From the NCBI GenBank assembly GCA_014529385.2, contig CM043943.1:105934355-105998354 (forward strand): 64,000 bases of DNA, written 5' to 3'. Below the pieces are notes generated by a model that was not told the origin of the DNA, ran no database searches, and saw only the letters and a list, made by a program, of their open reading frames with translations. This DNA comes from Adiantum capillus-veneris (lineage: Eukaryota; Streptophyta; Polypodiopsida; Polypodiales; Pteridaceae). This document shows, piece after piece, positions 10,370 through 19,689 of the stretch; within the stretch, counting starts at the first letter, position 1; each line of letters opens with the position of its first letter. Both the position numbers and the translations under genes were made by a program.

Positions 10370-11060
10370 TTTTGTTCTGTCATTGTGTTTGAAATGTCCA
10401 TAGATCCTAGAAAAGACCGTGGCATTGAGATGTCTCAAAAACCTTGAAAGTAAATATTCATAAAAATTTTCTTATGAAAAAAAACTTCAAAAAAACTTTG
10501 GGCTAGTTCAAATCCTATGGTTGTTAGAATTTGATAATTTTGACCACACCATTGGGTCTAGAATGCCCCAAAACCTTAGAAACAATAGTTTATATGGCTT
10601 GTTCTGACACCCAAAGACGGGGTTTTGGGCCAAAAAAGGTCTCAAAACTATCCGAAAGGATCCCGCGCCAATGCGGGACCCTTTTGGACAGTTCAGATGG
10701 AATTACACAATTTTGGCCACATGGTTGCATCCGGAATAGCCGAAAATCCTAGAAATGACTAACCATATGTAATTTTGGCCATTGCGTATGGATACTCGTT
10801 TCTAGGGTTTTCAACATTCTTTAGCCCGAAATTCCGTCTCTAGGTGTCAGCATGAGAGGTATGGGCAGTCGTTTCTAGGGTGTTGAGGCATTTCGGATGC
10901 AATTGTTTTAAATTGGTTTAAAGCATTTTAAAGCTTTTTATTTCATTCTGAGGTCAAAATTTCGTCTCTAAACTCATAATGAGATGTATGAATATTTACT
11001 TTTATAATTTTGGGACATTTTAAATACAATGATATAGTCAAAATGATTAAATTTTATGTC
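10370..11060. repeat. Composite direct and inverted repeat array
   Basis: A motif resembling ATTTTGACCA..CCATTG followed by AATGCCCCAAAACCTTAG occurs as diverged direct copies near 10372, 10536 and 10712 and as inverted copies near 10800, 10880 and 11010. The blocks 10560-10650 (GACACCCAAAGACGG core) and 10815-10915 (CCGTCTCTAGGTGTC core) form a long imperfect inverted repeat. A tighter hairpin with about 21-bp arms lies at 10647-10695 around CCCGCGCCAATGCGGG. It could be a foldback transposon or the remains of a satellite. No coding capacity. Confidence 0.6.
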
Positions 11061-12600
11061 TCTCATATTGTCATGTATAGACATATTCAATGAATTACTT
11101 TGTGTAAATATAATATCTCTTAGGAGGGGATTATATCTTTTTTAAGTTGAACATCTCTTATTTGAGTGATATATGAGGCACATGGATGATTCATTTTGAG
11201 GAAAAATTCTTTGGTTTTCAACTCAGATTTATGTTTTCTATACATGTTCTTTTAATAATTTCATGTAACACTGTCAAGATAATGTTGTCTATTGGCGCTT
11301 GTAATATCCTATTGTTTGTAGAAATTAAGAATAAATAGCTTCTAAAAGTAATTAATCTTTCATCTTTTGTGTGGGTACATTGTAGGAATCTTGTGGTCAA
11401 TAGTAATTTTGTGATGGAACTACTTGTTAACATTTTTGTAGCAATAACACAGTCTCTCATCTCTTCGGATGTTTTATCCATACTTTATGAGATTGTCTTT
11501 ATTTCTTTTATGATGGTAAAATATCAAAGTTTTGGTCATCTTCGCTCAAAATTCTACTTTGCTCGCTTTTTTTCGCTCGAGCAATGGAGATGCTCTAACC
11601 ATCAAGGTCTTCCTAAACATAGTCAAAGCATGCATATGGCACCAAAATTATATGACTAGCATTTCTTTGTCCAAACTTACCAACAAATCATGCTCGATAG
11701 TCATATTCCTCGTAGTCTCAAATGCATTGCATCAAAATGCATTGATTTCAATGCACAACCATTTGCATTGATTACAAGGACGTGACACCCTGACAGAGAA
11801 ATATGCATCTAAATTGAATGAGGCCAATTTTTCCTCACTGCTCATTGCATAAGTCTATGCAGGATCAGTGATTAGATGGTGACATATATCATGAAAAGTT
11901 TCATTTGAATAGGAGCCATAACATAATAAAGAGAAAGCAAGTGGAAAAGTTGTGGTGAAAGGGATAGCAATAGTTGCTCTAAATTTGTACGAAAAAAGAT
12001 CAAGACAAAAAATAGGGGGGTAAAAGGGGATGCCAAGGAGGCCAAAGAGAAGATATATAATAAGTAAGAATAGAAGCGAGAAGAGCCTAGCAATGGTTTG
12101 AAGCTAGTGAAAGTGAAGGGATATACATATCCTCTTTGCCAAATAATGTTACACGTCTTGGAGATGCACGGCTTGGCATTTCATTATGGATTTCTTTTGC
12201 CCATCTTGCATGACAACATATACTTTTAAAATGTAAGCATATGCATGTACATCTCAAGAGAAGCCCTTATTGTGAATCTGGTGAGAACAATGATCGAGAG
12301 CTTCATATCTCTCTCCCTATTAGGTAAATCACCCTTAGAGAAAACTCCTCACTCTGCATTTGACAAAAATAGCTCAAAGCTTTCCATTCCTACCCTTTGA
12401 TGCATGCATATTTTGCAACCATGTAATTCAAGAGACAACATCCTGGACAAGACGCTCGTAAAAAACTTAATGTGTTTCACAAGTACACACCAATTGTGCA
12501 CAACACCATTTATCCTCTGCCCGGTCTAGTAAGGAAATTTATGCAAATGAGTCAATTACTGTAGAGTGCAACATTCATGTTTGTCTTATTTTGTGTGTTT
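11061..12600. other. Non-coding, nothing recognised
   Basis: AT-rich DNA. The longest frames (11218-11481 minus, 11369-11659 plus) overlap each other on opposite strands and show no domain. Nothing is supportable here. Confidence 0.5.
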
Positions 12601-12689
12601 CTATGTTTTATATTCTAAACTCACACTAACGGAATTGAGACAATTTTGGCAGGTTTCGCTCGAACATTGTGTTGTATACATATGTATGC

Positions 12690-12737
12690 ATTTTTGTGTC
12701 AGTGTGTGTATGTGTGTGTGTGAATGTATGTGCATAT

Positions 12738-12772
<35 letters not shown>

Positions 12773-12897
12773 CGCGCGAGCATGTATCTTTGTGCGTGGT
12801 GTGTGTGTGTGTGTGCCTATGTGTGTTTGGGGGAAGAAGGGAAACAAACAAAGCATGGGGAGAAGAAGGGTTTGTTTGTTTGTCTGTTTTTTTTTTT

Positions 12898-12928
<31 letters not shown>

Positions 12929-12935
12929 GGGGGGG
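12690..12935. repeat. (TG)n microsatellite cluster with T21-G28 tract
   Basis: TG repeats with interruptions run from about 12700 to 12825. T21 (12887-12907) then G28 (12908-12935) follow. Overlapping open frames here are repeat translations. Confidence 0.95.
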
Positions 12936-13337
12936 TGTGTTTAAGTTTAGGGCTCCCACTATAAAGACATCTATATCAACGTCACTATATGCGTGGCTAT
13001 TAAAGTTGGTAATACTATGGGTCTATACAAATGCAAAAGACGAAGCATATATCAACACCGGTTTGCGTCGTCCAATTAGCATCAATACCTTTTGTAACGT
13101 TTCTTTGCCTTTAATTTTGAAGGTCAACTAATGAGACGACTCAGATTTATGCCAAAATCTAAGGTATTGCAGTTTTGAGGGGGTTCTACACGGGAGTGGG
13201 TAATTTGTAAGATTTGATTGACAAGACAAGATGCGACAAGGTAGACTCACACGGGGATAACATTCCCATTTCTAAGTGCACCCTTTTGAGGTGCAATTAG
13301 TGGCGGGAGGGAGGGATAATCCATAACGATTACCCCC

Positions 13338-13732
13338 CTCGTTGAGCCTCAGCACTGAAGGGCACGTGAAATTTTTGAAGCTCAAGCGGTGGGATCCACG
13401 GCAGCGAAGTCAAGACACGGCGATCGAGACGTGCGCAACCGTAGGATGCCGGGGTAAACTAGAACACGAAAAGGTAAACTTGGACAAGCAGAGGGGCTGT
13501 CCGAGTTTATTTATCATTATTTGGTTTGCCCATATGTCAACTTCCTCGTCGCGAGTGTAGCGATTAGAGCATTGACCTCTCATGGTGGTGGCACGGGTTC
13601 GAGTCTCTAAGCTTGCGATCGCGCCCATTTTTTTCCTCCATCCATCCGCCTCGAGATTCCCCCTTTGGACCCCCACCGCAGATCCCATCTCTTTTCTCCC
13701 GTGCCCTTTAGTGCTGAGGCTCGCTGAGGGTG
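13338..13732. mobile_element. Inverted-repeat element enclosing a tRNA-like sequence
   Basis: The left arm contains GAGCCTCAGCACTGAAGGGC (13344-13363) and the right arm contains GCCCTTTAGTGCTGAGGCTC (13703-13722), its near-perfect reverse complement. Weaker complementarity extends about 10-15 bp further outwards. The roughly 395-bp unit has no transposase frame, which suits a non-autonomous DNA element. The centre carries a tRNA-like sequence. Target duplications were not established. Confidence 0.5.
13549..13618 (+). other. tRNA-derived sequence (SINE head or tRNA pseudogene)
   Basis: TCGCGAG (13549-13555) and CTTGCGA (13612-13618) can pair as a 7-bp acceptor stem with one G-T pair. Between them are an A-box-like TAGCGATTAGAGC and a canonical B box, GGGTTCGAGTCTC. 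The D and T stems are imperfect and there is no 3' CCA, so it is not called a working tRNA. Internal pol III promoter boxes in a transposable context suggest a SINE head. Confidence 0.45.
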
Positions 13733-14055
13733 GGCATCACTTCATAACTAAAATGCCCAACTTCTAACCTCGGGAGATAAGGTCCAATCAAAATAGAGCC
13801 CCGAGTACACTACAAACCCCGACATGTGAGCACTAGCCCTAATTTCTCTTCTTCTTGAGACTCGAGCTTTATTATGGTGGCAAAAGTTCCCTCTAGAAAA
13901 GAAGAATTGAGTTTTTGTGTGGGAAAAGAGGGACCTTTGATGTTTGGAAGGCCATGATGAGGATTGAAGACGAGGACCAAAAATTAAGGTAGTGGCAGTA
14001 GGAGGTCAAGTCCCCACCAGACCCAGGGGTTTACTCTCTCCCCACACGTGTGTTC

Positions 14056-14213
14056 TCTCTCTCTCTCTCTCTCTCTCTCCCTCTCTCGCGCGCGCGCACA
14101 CACACACACACACATACACCCACCCGCCCATTTGACGACTCCTGCTTCATTTCTGTTTGCCTGCTTCCTAAAGCCTTACGTCGTTAGGATTGTTGGGCGA
14201 TCTCTCTCTCACA

Positions 14214-14284
<71 letters not shown>
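14056..14284. repeat. Microsatellites upstream of the LysM gene
   Basis: (CT)n with a CG/CA tail at 14056-14114 and (CA)n-(GA)n at 14213-14284, just before the proposed start codon at 14303. They probably lie in the promoter or 5' leader. The frame stays open through them, but the SLSL/HTHT/ERER translation is not credible protein. Confidence 0.85.
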
Positions 14285-14290
<6 letters not shown>

Positions 14291-14302
14291 CGCCACTGCA
14301 AG

Positions 14303-14442
14303 ATGATGAAAACGAGCGAGAATGACTTCAATCGAGCGGCTCTGCAGCAGTCTCTTCAATTCTGGCGTGGAGAGGCCAAACCGTCACCTCCTCAGCTACC
14401 TTCCTCTGTAAGTAAGGCTCTCTCATGCAAAAGAATTGTATG

Positions 14443-14523
<81 letters not shown>

Positions 14524-16258
14524 GTGGCTATCTGTTGAGTCTTGATGATGGTTGCTCACAAGTACGAGCAAGGGGATACAGTTGTTTCACTAGATTTGTG
14601 GTTTGACAAGCCTCTCGTCTTTCCACAGAAAGAAACTTTTGTTGCTGAATCATCCAAAGTTGCAAGACCGACCCCAGAGATGCTCGACTCCAAGCAAGAC
14701 ATGGGGTACTTTACATGCTTTGAATACTGTCGCCAATCCAGAGGGCTGCATTTTCGCATTGACAATTTGTGGCAATATTTGTCTTCAGGCCTCGGCCCTG
14801 GCGATATGTCCGCTGGCGGAAAGCGCATAACAGGCTTCCTCAAATGCGCAAAGAACACCAAGGCATGTTTAGAATTCATATTTTGTGTGTCCTGGAAACC
14901 TCTTGTGCCCACTAATCAAATTCATTCTTGCTTACAATAATTTCTACGCCCTACATGAAATAGAGAGCAAAAGGGGAAACTTTTACCACAGAGTACTCCC
15001 AGATGAAGACTTGATTGAGGTGGCTGAAAAGTTTGAAACCTATCCAGAGGTCCTGATGGAGGTATATTTTGTTGTTTCGCTCGCAGTTATCGTTGTTATG
15101 ATTGTCAATGTGTAAAACCACTTTGCGGTATGTAATTTTAAAGTAGAAGCTACCTTTTTTGTGTTAATTGATCCAGGCAAATCATGTCCTCAACCCAGTG
15201 AACATTGCCACAGGACAAGTTCTGTGGGTGCCTCGGACACATCCGATTGAGTGGGTATGTCCTGTTGCAATCTTATTACTCGTTGAGCAGATGGCTATGA
15301 TGTGTTTGAATGGGCATGTGTTGAAAAGTCCTTCGACTCCAGCCTAAGTGTGGGTGATGCATGTGGTTTGGAGAAGGTAGCAGTTTCATTTTGGCCCACC
15401 AGATGTTCGCTGCGAAGTAATGCGCGAATTTTATCCTTTTCCTCTTCTTTTTTATTTCAGGGGAATACTTTATGGTCTTTGTCTCTGAAATACAACGTTC
15501 CTATCGGCACAATCCAGAAGGCTAATGGCATTGTAGACCCTGATCTGATATATGCCGGTAATGTGCATCTACCTTTACAATTCTGGGTATATTCACTCAG
15601 GTATTTTGGTCACTTTGTTGTGATGGTAGCAGAATGCAATTACTAAGAGCTGGGTCCATTTATGACTTAAGGACATTAGTGGTATTCAGCGGTAAAGTTG
15701 TAAAAGCACCTTGTTGGAAAAGAGAATGAAAAGTTTAATCTAAATATAAAGCAAAATCGAACATTGGCTCACGTAGTAAGGAGTGAATTCTCATTTGTCA
15801 CCTTCCTTGATAGTTCCTAAATACAAGGAGCAATGTTGATATTAGTAGCTTTACTACTTTCAAGGAGGTTAACCCCGTGATATTGCTAAATCTTTTTGCA
15901 TGTTGTGAATACAATTTAGTAGGACTTTTTATATCTCACTGATTTTCTTGGTGCAGGATTGTTTTTCAAACACTAAATCTCAGTGAATTTGTTTGCATTG
16001 GTGGATTTTTAGCGAATGATCTCTCACACCCACATTCGTTTGTAAAGGATTTCATTTAAAAAAAAAACTTTTGCTGGAATGTACAAATTTGTTTGCATTG
16101 ATTGTTGTTTAGTCACATACATACACATTAATTGCACAGCCACAATCATGATTTCAATCTGGGAATATATTTCGATTGATGTGCTCTTTTTGGTTCTCAT
16201 TATTGCAGGTGATGTACTGGTTGTCCCAGAAGAGCCTGACAACAGGAATGCCTGGTGA
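14303..16258 (+). CDS. Two-LysM-domain protein, six exons
   Basis: Proposed exons: 14303-14407, 14629-14862, 14966-15061, 15177-15254, 15461-15557, 16209-16258 (219 residues). Intron phases are 0,0,0,0,1. Donors and acceptors are GT-AG except intron 2, which needs a GC donor (AAG|GCATGT) and is the weakest junction. LysM 1 (about residues 118-165) contains VAEKFETYPEVLMEANH and a G-Q-V-L-W-V-P end. LysM 2 (about 171-212) contains GNTLWSLSLKYNVPIGTIQK, DPDLIYAG and the final V-L-V-V-P. LysM modules bind N-acetylglucosamine polymers such as chitin or peptidoglycan. There is no kinase, no obvious signal peptide (the N-terminus MMKTSENDFN is acidic) and no membrane span, so it is not a LysM receptor kinase. 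Exon 2 (TCFEYCRQSRGLHFR region) is unrecognised. An alternative start at 14545 reads straight into exon 2. Localisation, and the first exon, are uncertain. Confidence 0.75.
14444..14516. repeat. (GA)n microsatellite in LysM intron 1
   Basis: About 73 bp of uninterrupted GA repeat starting 36 bp after the proposed donor site at 14408. Confidence 0.95.
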
Positions 16259-17400
16259 CTAGGTTTATTCGTTTGTGCATGGTGTGCTGGTTGTTTCGGA
16301 AGCCTTGGGAGATGGATAACTGGAAACTTGTGTTTTAAAGTGTGCTGCATCTTTTCTCAGTGTATGTCAGCATAATTAGTCGAACATATTACTTCGTCAC
16401 TTCCCTTTTCAAAAAAGTTATGAGGTCTTGTACAGTTAAGGAAGGCTAAAGAAAGGGTTCTACCAAGTAAGGTCGCATCAAGTGTCGGTGCTTAAGGGTG
16501 AATGCAGTGGTGAGTTAACATATATTATCTGCTAGTCAATGTCTAGCCACACTAGATCTTAAGCCACAAGTAAGATACCAAGTTTTTCAGTGGAAGGCTA
16601 TGCCACTAGAGATACAAAGAGTTTTGAGTCTGATGTTGAGGCCTTTTGATTATGCTGTTGTAACACTACCTGGCCTTTTCTGCCTTGGCATACTCTGCTT
16701 GCGAAGGCCAGGCCAATTAAGAAAATTGCTTTTGTTTATGAGTCTTATGTTGTCTGATGTGTAGTGGCTACCTCATGGGCGACTTCAAAGGTTTTTGAGT
16801 GTGTGTTCAGCTCTAGTGTTGCAGGTCCCAACATCTCCTCATTGCTTTTTTTAGAAACTACTCCAAACTTGTTCTGAAGCCCATGGAATGGAATGCCGGT
16901 TGTGAACAGTGCTCTTGACAAGGAAAAGTATTATGTTGTGCAAGGCCTTCATGGTAGCAAGTGGTAGTCAGCCTTGTGTCTGTTGCAAGTGACTCTTGGT
17001 TCTCAACAACTCTATCTAGTAGTGCAGCTTTGAGGATGTTTAGGGAGGTTTTGAGGATCCAGGCAGTACTGATATAGTGGTGGTCTACTGCCTGGCCTTG
17101 CCTATTTGTGCTATCCTTTTTTTGAGTATAGATAGTGTACTGTGTACTATCGCCCTTAGCTGGCCCACATGTGCATATTAAAACTGAAGTTCAATTTCTG
17201 TGTTGCTTCGGCTGACGGGCATTTTGGTTTAACATGGATGCTATTCCACACATGTAATACAGACATGCAAATACACGAGTTACTTTGGTTGATGTGTGTT
17301 TTGGTGCCAATGTGGGGGCATGAGTGGCCCGCTGAGCAATCACCAAGAACTGCCCCCCTACAAGGATGTTGCCAACTCCAGACTACGCTGCGTTATATGA
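16259..17400. other. LysM gene 3' flank, otherwise non-coding
   Basis: The first few hundred bases presumably hold the 3' UTR. No unambiguous polyadenylation signal was picked. No domain was recognised in either strand to 17400. Confidence 0.45.
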
Positions 17401-17417
17401 ATACCCACCCCGGTGGG

Positions 17418-17465
<48 letters not shown>

Positions 17466-17710
17466 TGTTGGAGAGCCTCAAAAGTGTGAGACCCCGAAAT
17501 TCGTGAAAGCCATGCAGTCGTCCCCCATGTCACAAACCCATCATGAATGCTCACTCATCAGCAAACAACACTTTGCCCTGCACATTGGCTGAGCATATGT
17601 ACAAACCTAGGAATAGTGCCTCAAGGACCCAAGCTGCAAAGTTCATCTTTGGCAAGTGGAAATCATGACCAACAATTCCAAGTGCCAATAGGCAAGCTTG
17701 CCATCATGTT

Positions 17711-17837
17711 ATCTACAGTATCAGGACAAGTAGCTTGTATGGCATGCATAGATAGGTGCATAGGGTACAATGTATCTACAGTATCGGGACCAAGTAGCTT
17801 GTATTGCATGCATAGATAGGTGCATAGGGTACAATGT
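17711..17837. repeat. Two-copy tandem repeat, period 63 bp
   Basis: Starts at 17711 and 17774. The copies differ at a few positions (CAGGACAAG versus CGGGACCAAG, ATGGCATGC versus ATTGCATGC). No coding role seen. Simple CT/CA repeats precede it at 17420-17462. Confidence 0.9.
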
Positions 17838-17956
17838 GTATGTTGAGCTCGGCCGAGGGTGGAGTCCACATGAAATTTGAGGAGACCTAGACAGTTAGAG
17901 ATGTGTAGCTTGGCACATTGTAGGCTTGAGTCATGTCTGTCCCAAAATGTGAATGG

Positions 17957-18001
17957 ACTCTCTCTCTCTCGCACAATTCCTCCTTGATTGGGTCTCTCTA
18001 C

Positions 18002-18038
<37 letters not shown>

Positions 18039-18082
18039 GAAAAAAGAAAAAAAACTATGGTTCTCTTCCCCTAGATTATTCA

Positions 18083-18181
<99 letters not shown>

Positions 18182-18404
18182 CAAAGACTCCCCCCTCGTG
18201 CGCTCTGCACCCCTCGCCCTCGTGCCTGCTTTGCTTTGAAGCTCTTGCGTGTTGTTTTGCTCTAAAGCTCCCGCGCGTTGTTGTGCCTGCCTGCAACCCT
18301 GTGCGGTGTCGTGCTTGCTTGCCCTTGCTCGTTGCCCACCCGCTCCCACTTGCGCTACCCCTACGTTGCCGCCTCCCCTCGCTTCGTCTGCAGCCTCGCC
18401 AGGT

Positions 18405-18438
<34 letters not shown>

Positions 18439-18484
18439 CTCCCCCCCCTTCTTCTACGCGTAGGATGTCCCCCCCCCCCCCTTC
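17957..18484. repeat. Low-complexity cluster: poly-C, (CT)n, (GT)n
   Basis: C34 (18003-18036), (CT)n then (GT)n (18086-18180), C29 (18407-18435) and further short C runs to 18480. The long proline- or serine-leucine-rich frames here are artefacts. The C-rich segment 18181-18400 has no recognised feature. Confidence 0.95.
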
Positions 18485-18514
18485 TACGTGTAGGAAGTCA
18501 ATTTTTTTTTTCTC

Positions 18515-18600
18515 GCTATGTTGTATCGGCTTGGTCCCATAGGTCAATTTGCCTTTTGAAAACGTTAATATATCATTTTATTTCTTTTTCCTTTTGATAC
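18515..18600 (+). mobile_element. 3' tail of a second, 5'-truncated LINE copy
   Basis: The block TTGGTCCCATAGGTCA followed by CCTTTTGAAAACGTTAATAT and ATTTTATTTC closely matches the 3' end of the LINE at 23520-23590 (GGTCTCATAGGTCA, CCTTTTGAAGACGTTAATAT, then ATTTC repeats). Only the tail is present, as expected of a 5'-truncated insertion, and it lies immediately 5' of the long LINE. Confidence 0.75.
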
Positions 18601-18601
18601 T

Positions 18602-18650
<49 letters not shown>

Positions 18651-18776
18651 GTACTCTATCGCTCCCCCTCCCTTGCCATACCGCCCCACGCTCTCCAACT
18701 CACCCAGCTATCGCGCCCGTTACTAATGGGGGTGCACACGCTCGTTTAGCGACTCCTCGGCGTACGATGATCAAGC

Positions 18777-19550
18777 ATGAGGAAGTTGAATGATAAAGCC
18801 GACCCCTTAGAGGAAGTCATTCAAAAGTGCAAAGAGGAAATTACGGAGATCATTACCAAGATGAACCGTAATCTCTTGGGTACAATAAACATGCTCGATG
18901 GATGCGTGCTAATCCAAGAGAGCAAGATCTATACGGTGGAAGACCGAGTGACGACTCAAGAGGAAGAGATTGCGTTGCTCAAAAAAGATCTCGCTGAAGC
19001 ACGATCAAGAAACACACTGGAAGAGGGCGAACTGCAACCCTCAGTAATCAAAGAAATCAACACAATCAAGAAGCAAGTACGGGCCATCAAAGAGGGAGAA
19101 GAGCAACACAAAGAAATGACGACTTCTTGGGTAGACGTTCTTACCAAAACTCAACAGAAGGCGGATGAAGCCGAGAAATGGATCAAGGTGGCCAAGAAAG
19201 GAAAAGGCAAGGAGAACGCCCACGTCCACACCAACTATCATTAATCAGACACTAGAGGAGGAGCAAAGGAGATGGGTGCGCGCTTTACATGTGAGAATTT
19301 GCGGTCTTAAAGACAAAGGCAATGTGGACGAAGAAGTAAAAGAACTCACAGCTTTGAAGGTGGTTCATGAGCTGACGCACACAAGGGCATGGAGAGTGGG
19401 CAACATAAAGAAAAACGGAAGCAGCAATGGAGAAACCTCAAAAGGAGCACTCATCCTCCGTTTTTCCTCCATGGAAGCGAGGAAGTCCTTGAAGAAAAGA
19501 CCAACTCTTAAAGAGATCGGCATCTTTCTCGGGGATGATCTCACCCTCTC
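18777..19550 (+). pseudogene. LINE ORF1-like protein, frameshifted
   Basis: The first part (18777-19244, 155 residues) is rich in Lys and Glu and predicts a coiled coil, typical of LINE ORF1 trimerisation regions (EEEIALLKKDLAEAR and similar). A frameshift near 19165-19240 moves to a second frame that continues to 19554 with ALHVRICGL and SSMEARKSLKKR, suggesting an RRM-like RNA-binding fold. The downstream KGKIAFYRDGKVVILERR segment matches the C-terminal ORF1 motif also seen in the scrap at 31240-32020. It would act as the RNA chaperone of the LINE particle. Assignment rests on position and character. Confidence 0.6.
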
Positions 19551-19689
19551 GTAGATCGCTCATATGCTCCTGCAAGAAGTAATGCTGGAGATTAGAGTGG
19601 CAAGGGAAAAAGGCAAGATTGCTTTTTACCGAGATGGAAAAGTGGTAATACTAGAGCGACGCTCCACATGACGATGTGAGACTGATGGG

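Noticed and set aside
10370-11060. CRISPR-like array
   Set aside because: Copies are diverged, unevenly spaced and occur in both orientations, in a plant nuclear context; not a CRISPR.
13549-13618. Functional tRNA gene
   Set aside because: Acceptor stem and B box are good, but D and T stems are mismatched and it sits inside a TIR element; better a tRNA-derived relic.
14048-14302. Upstream extension of the LysM frame to a Met at 14048
   Set aside because: The frame crosses CT, CA and GA microsatellites and gives SLSL/HTHT/ERER; more likely promoter or 5' leader.
14545-14628. HKYEQGDTVV segment as coding sequence of the LysM gene
   Set aside because: A strong polypyrimidine acceptor at 14628 and matching phase with the donor at 14408 make it intronic; kept only as an alternative start.
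17931-18597. Long overlapping frames rich in Ser-Leu, Pro or Arg-Glu
   Set aside because: They are translations of poly-C, CT and GT repeats on both strands at once and hold no domain.
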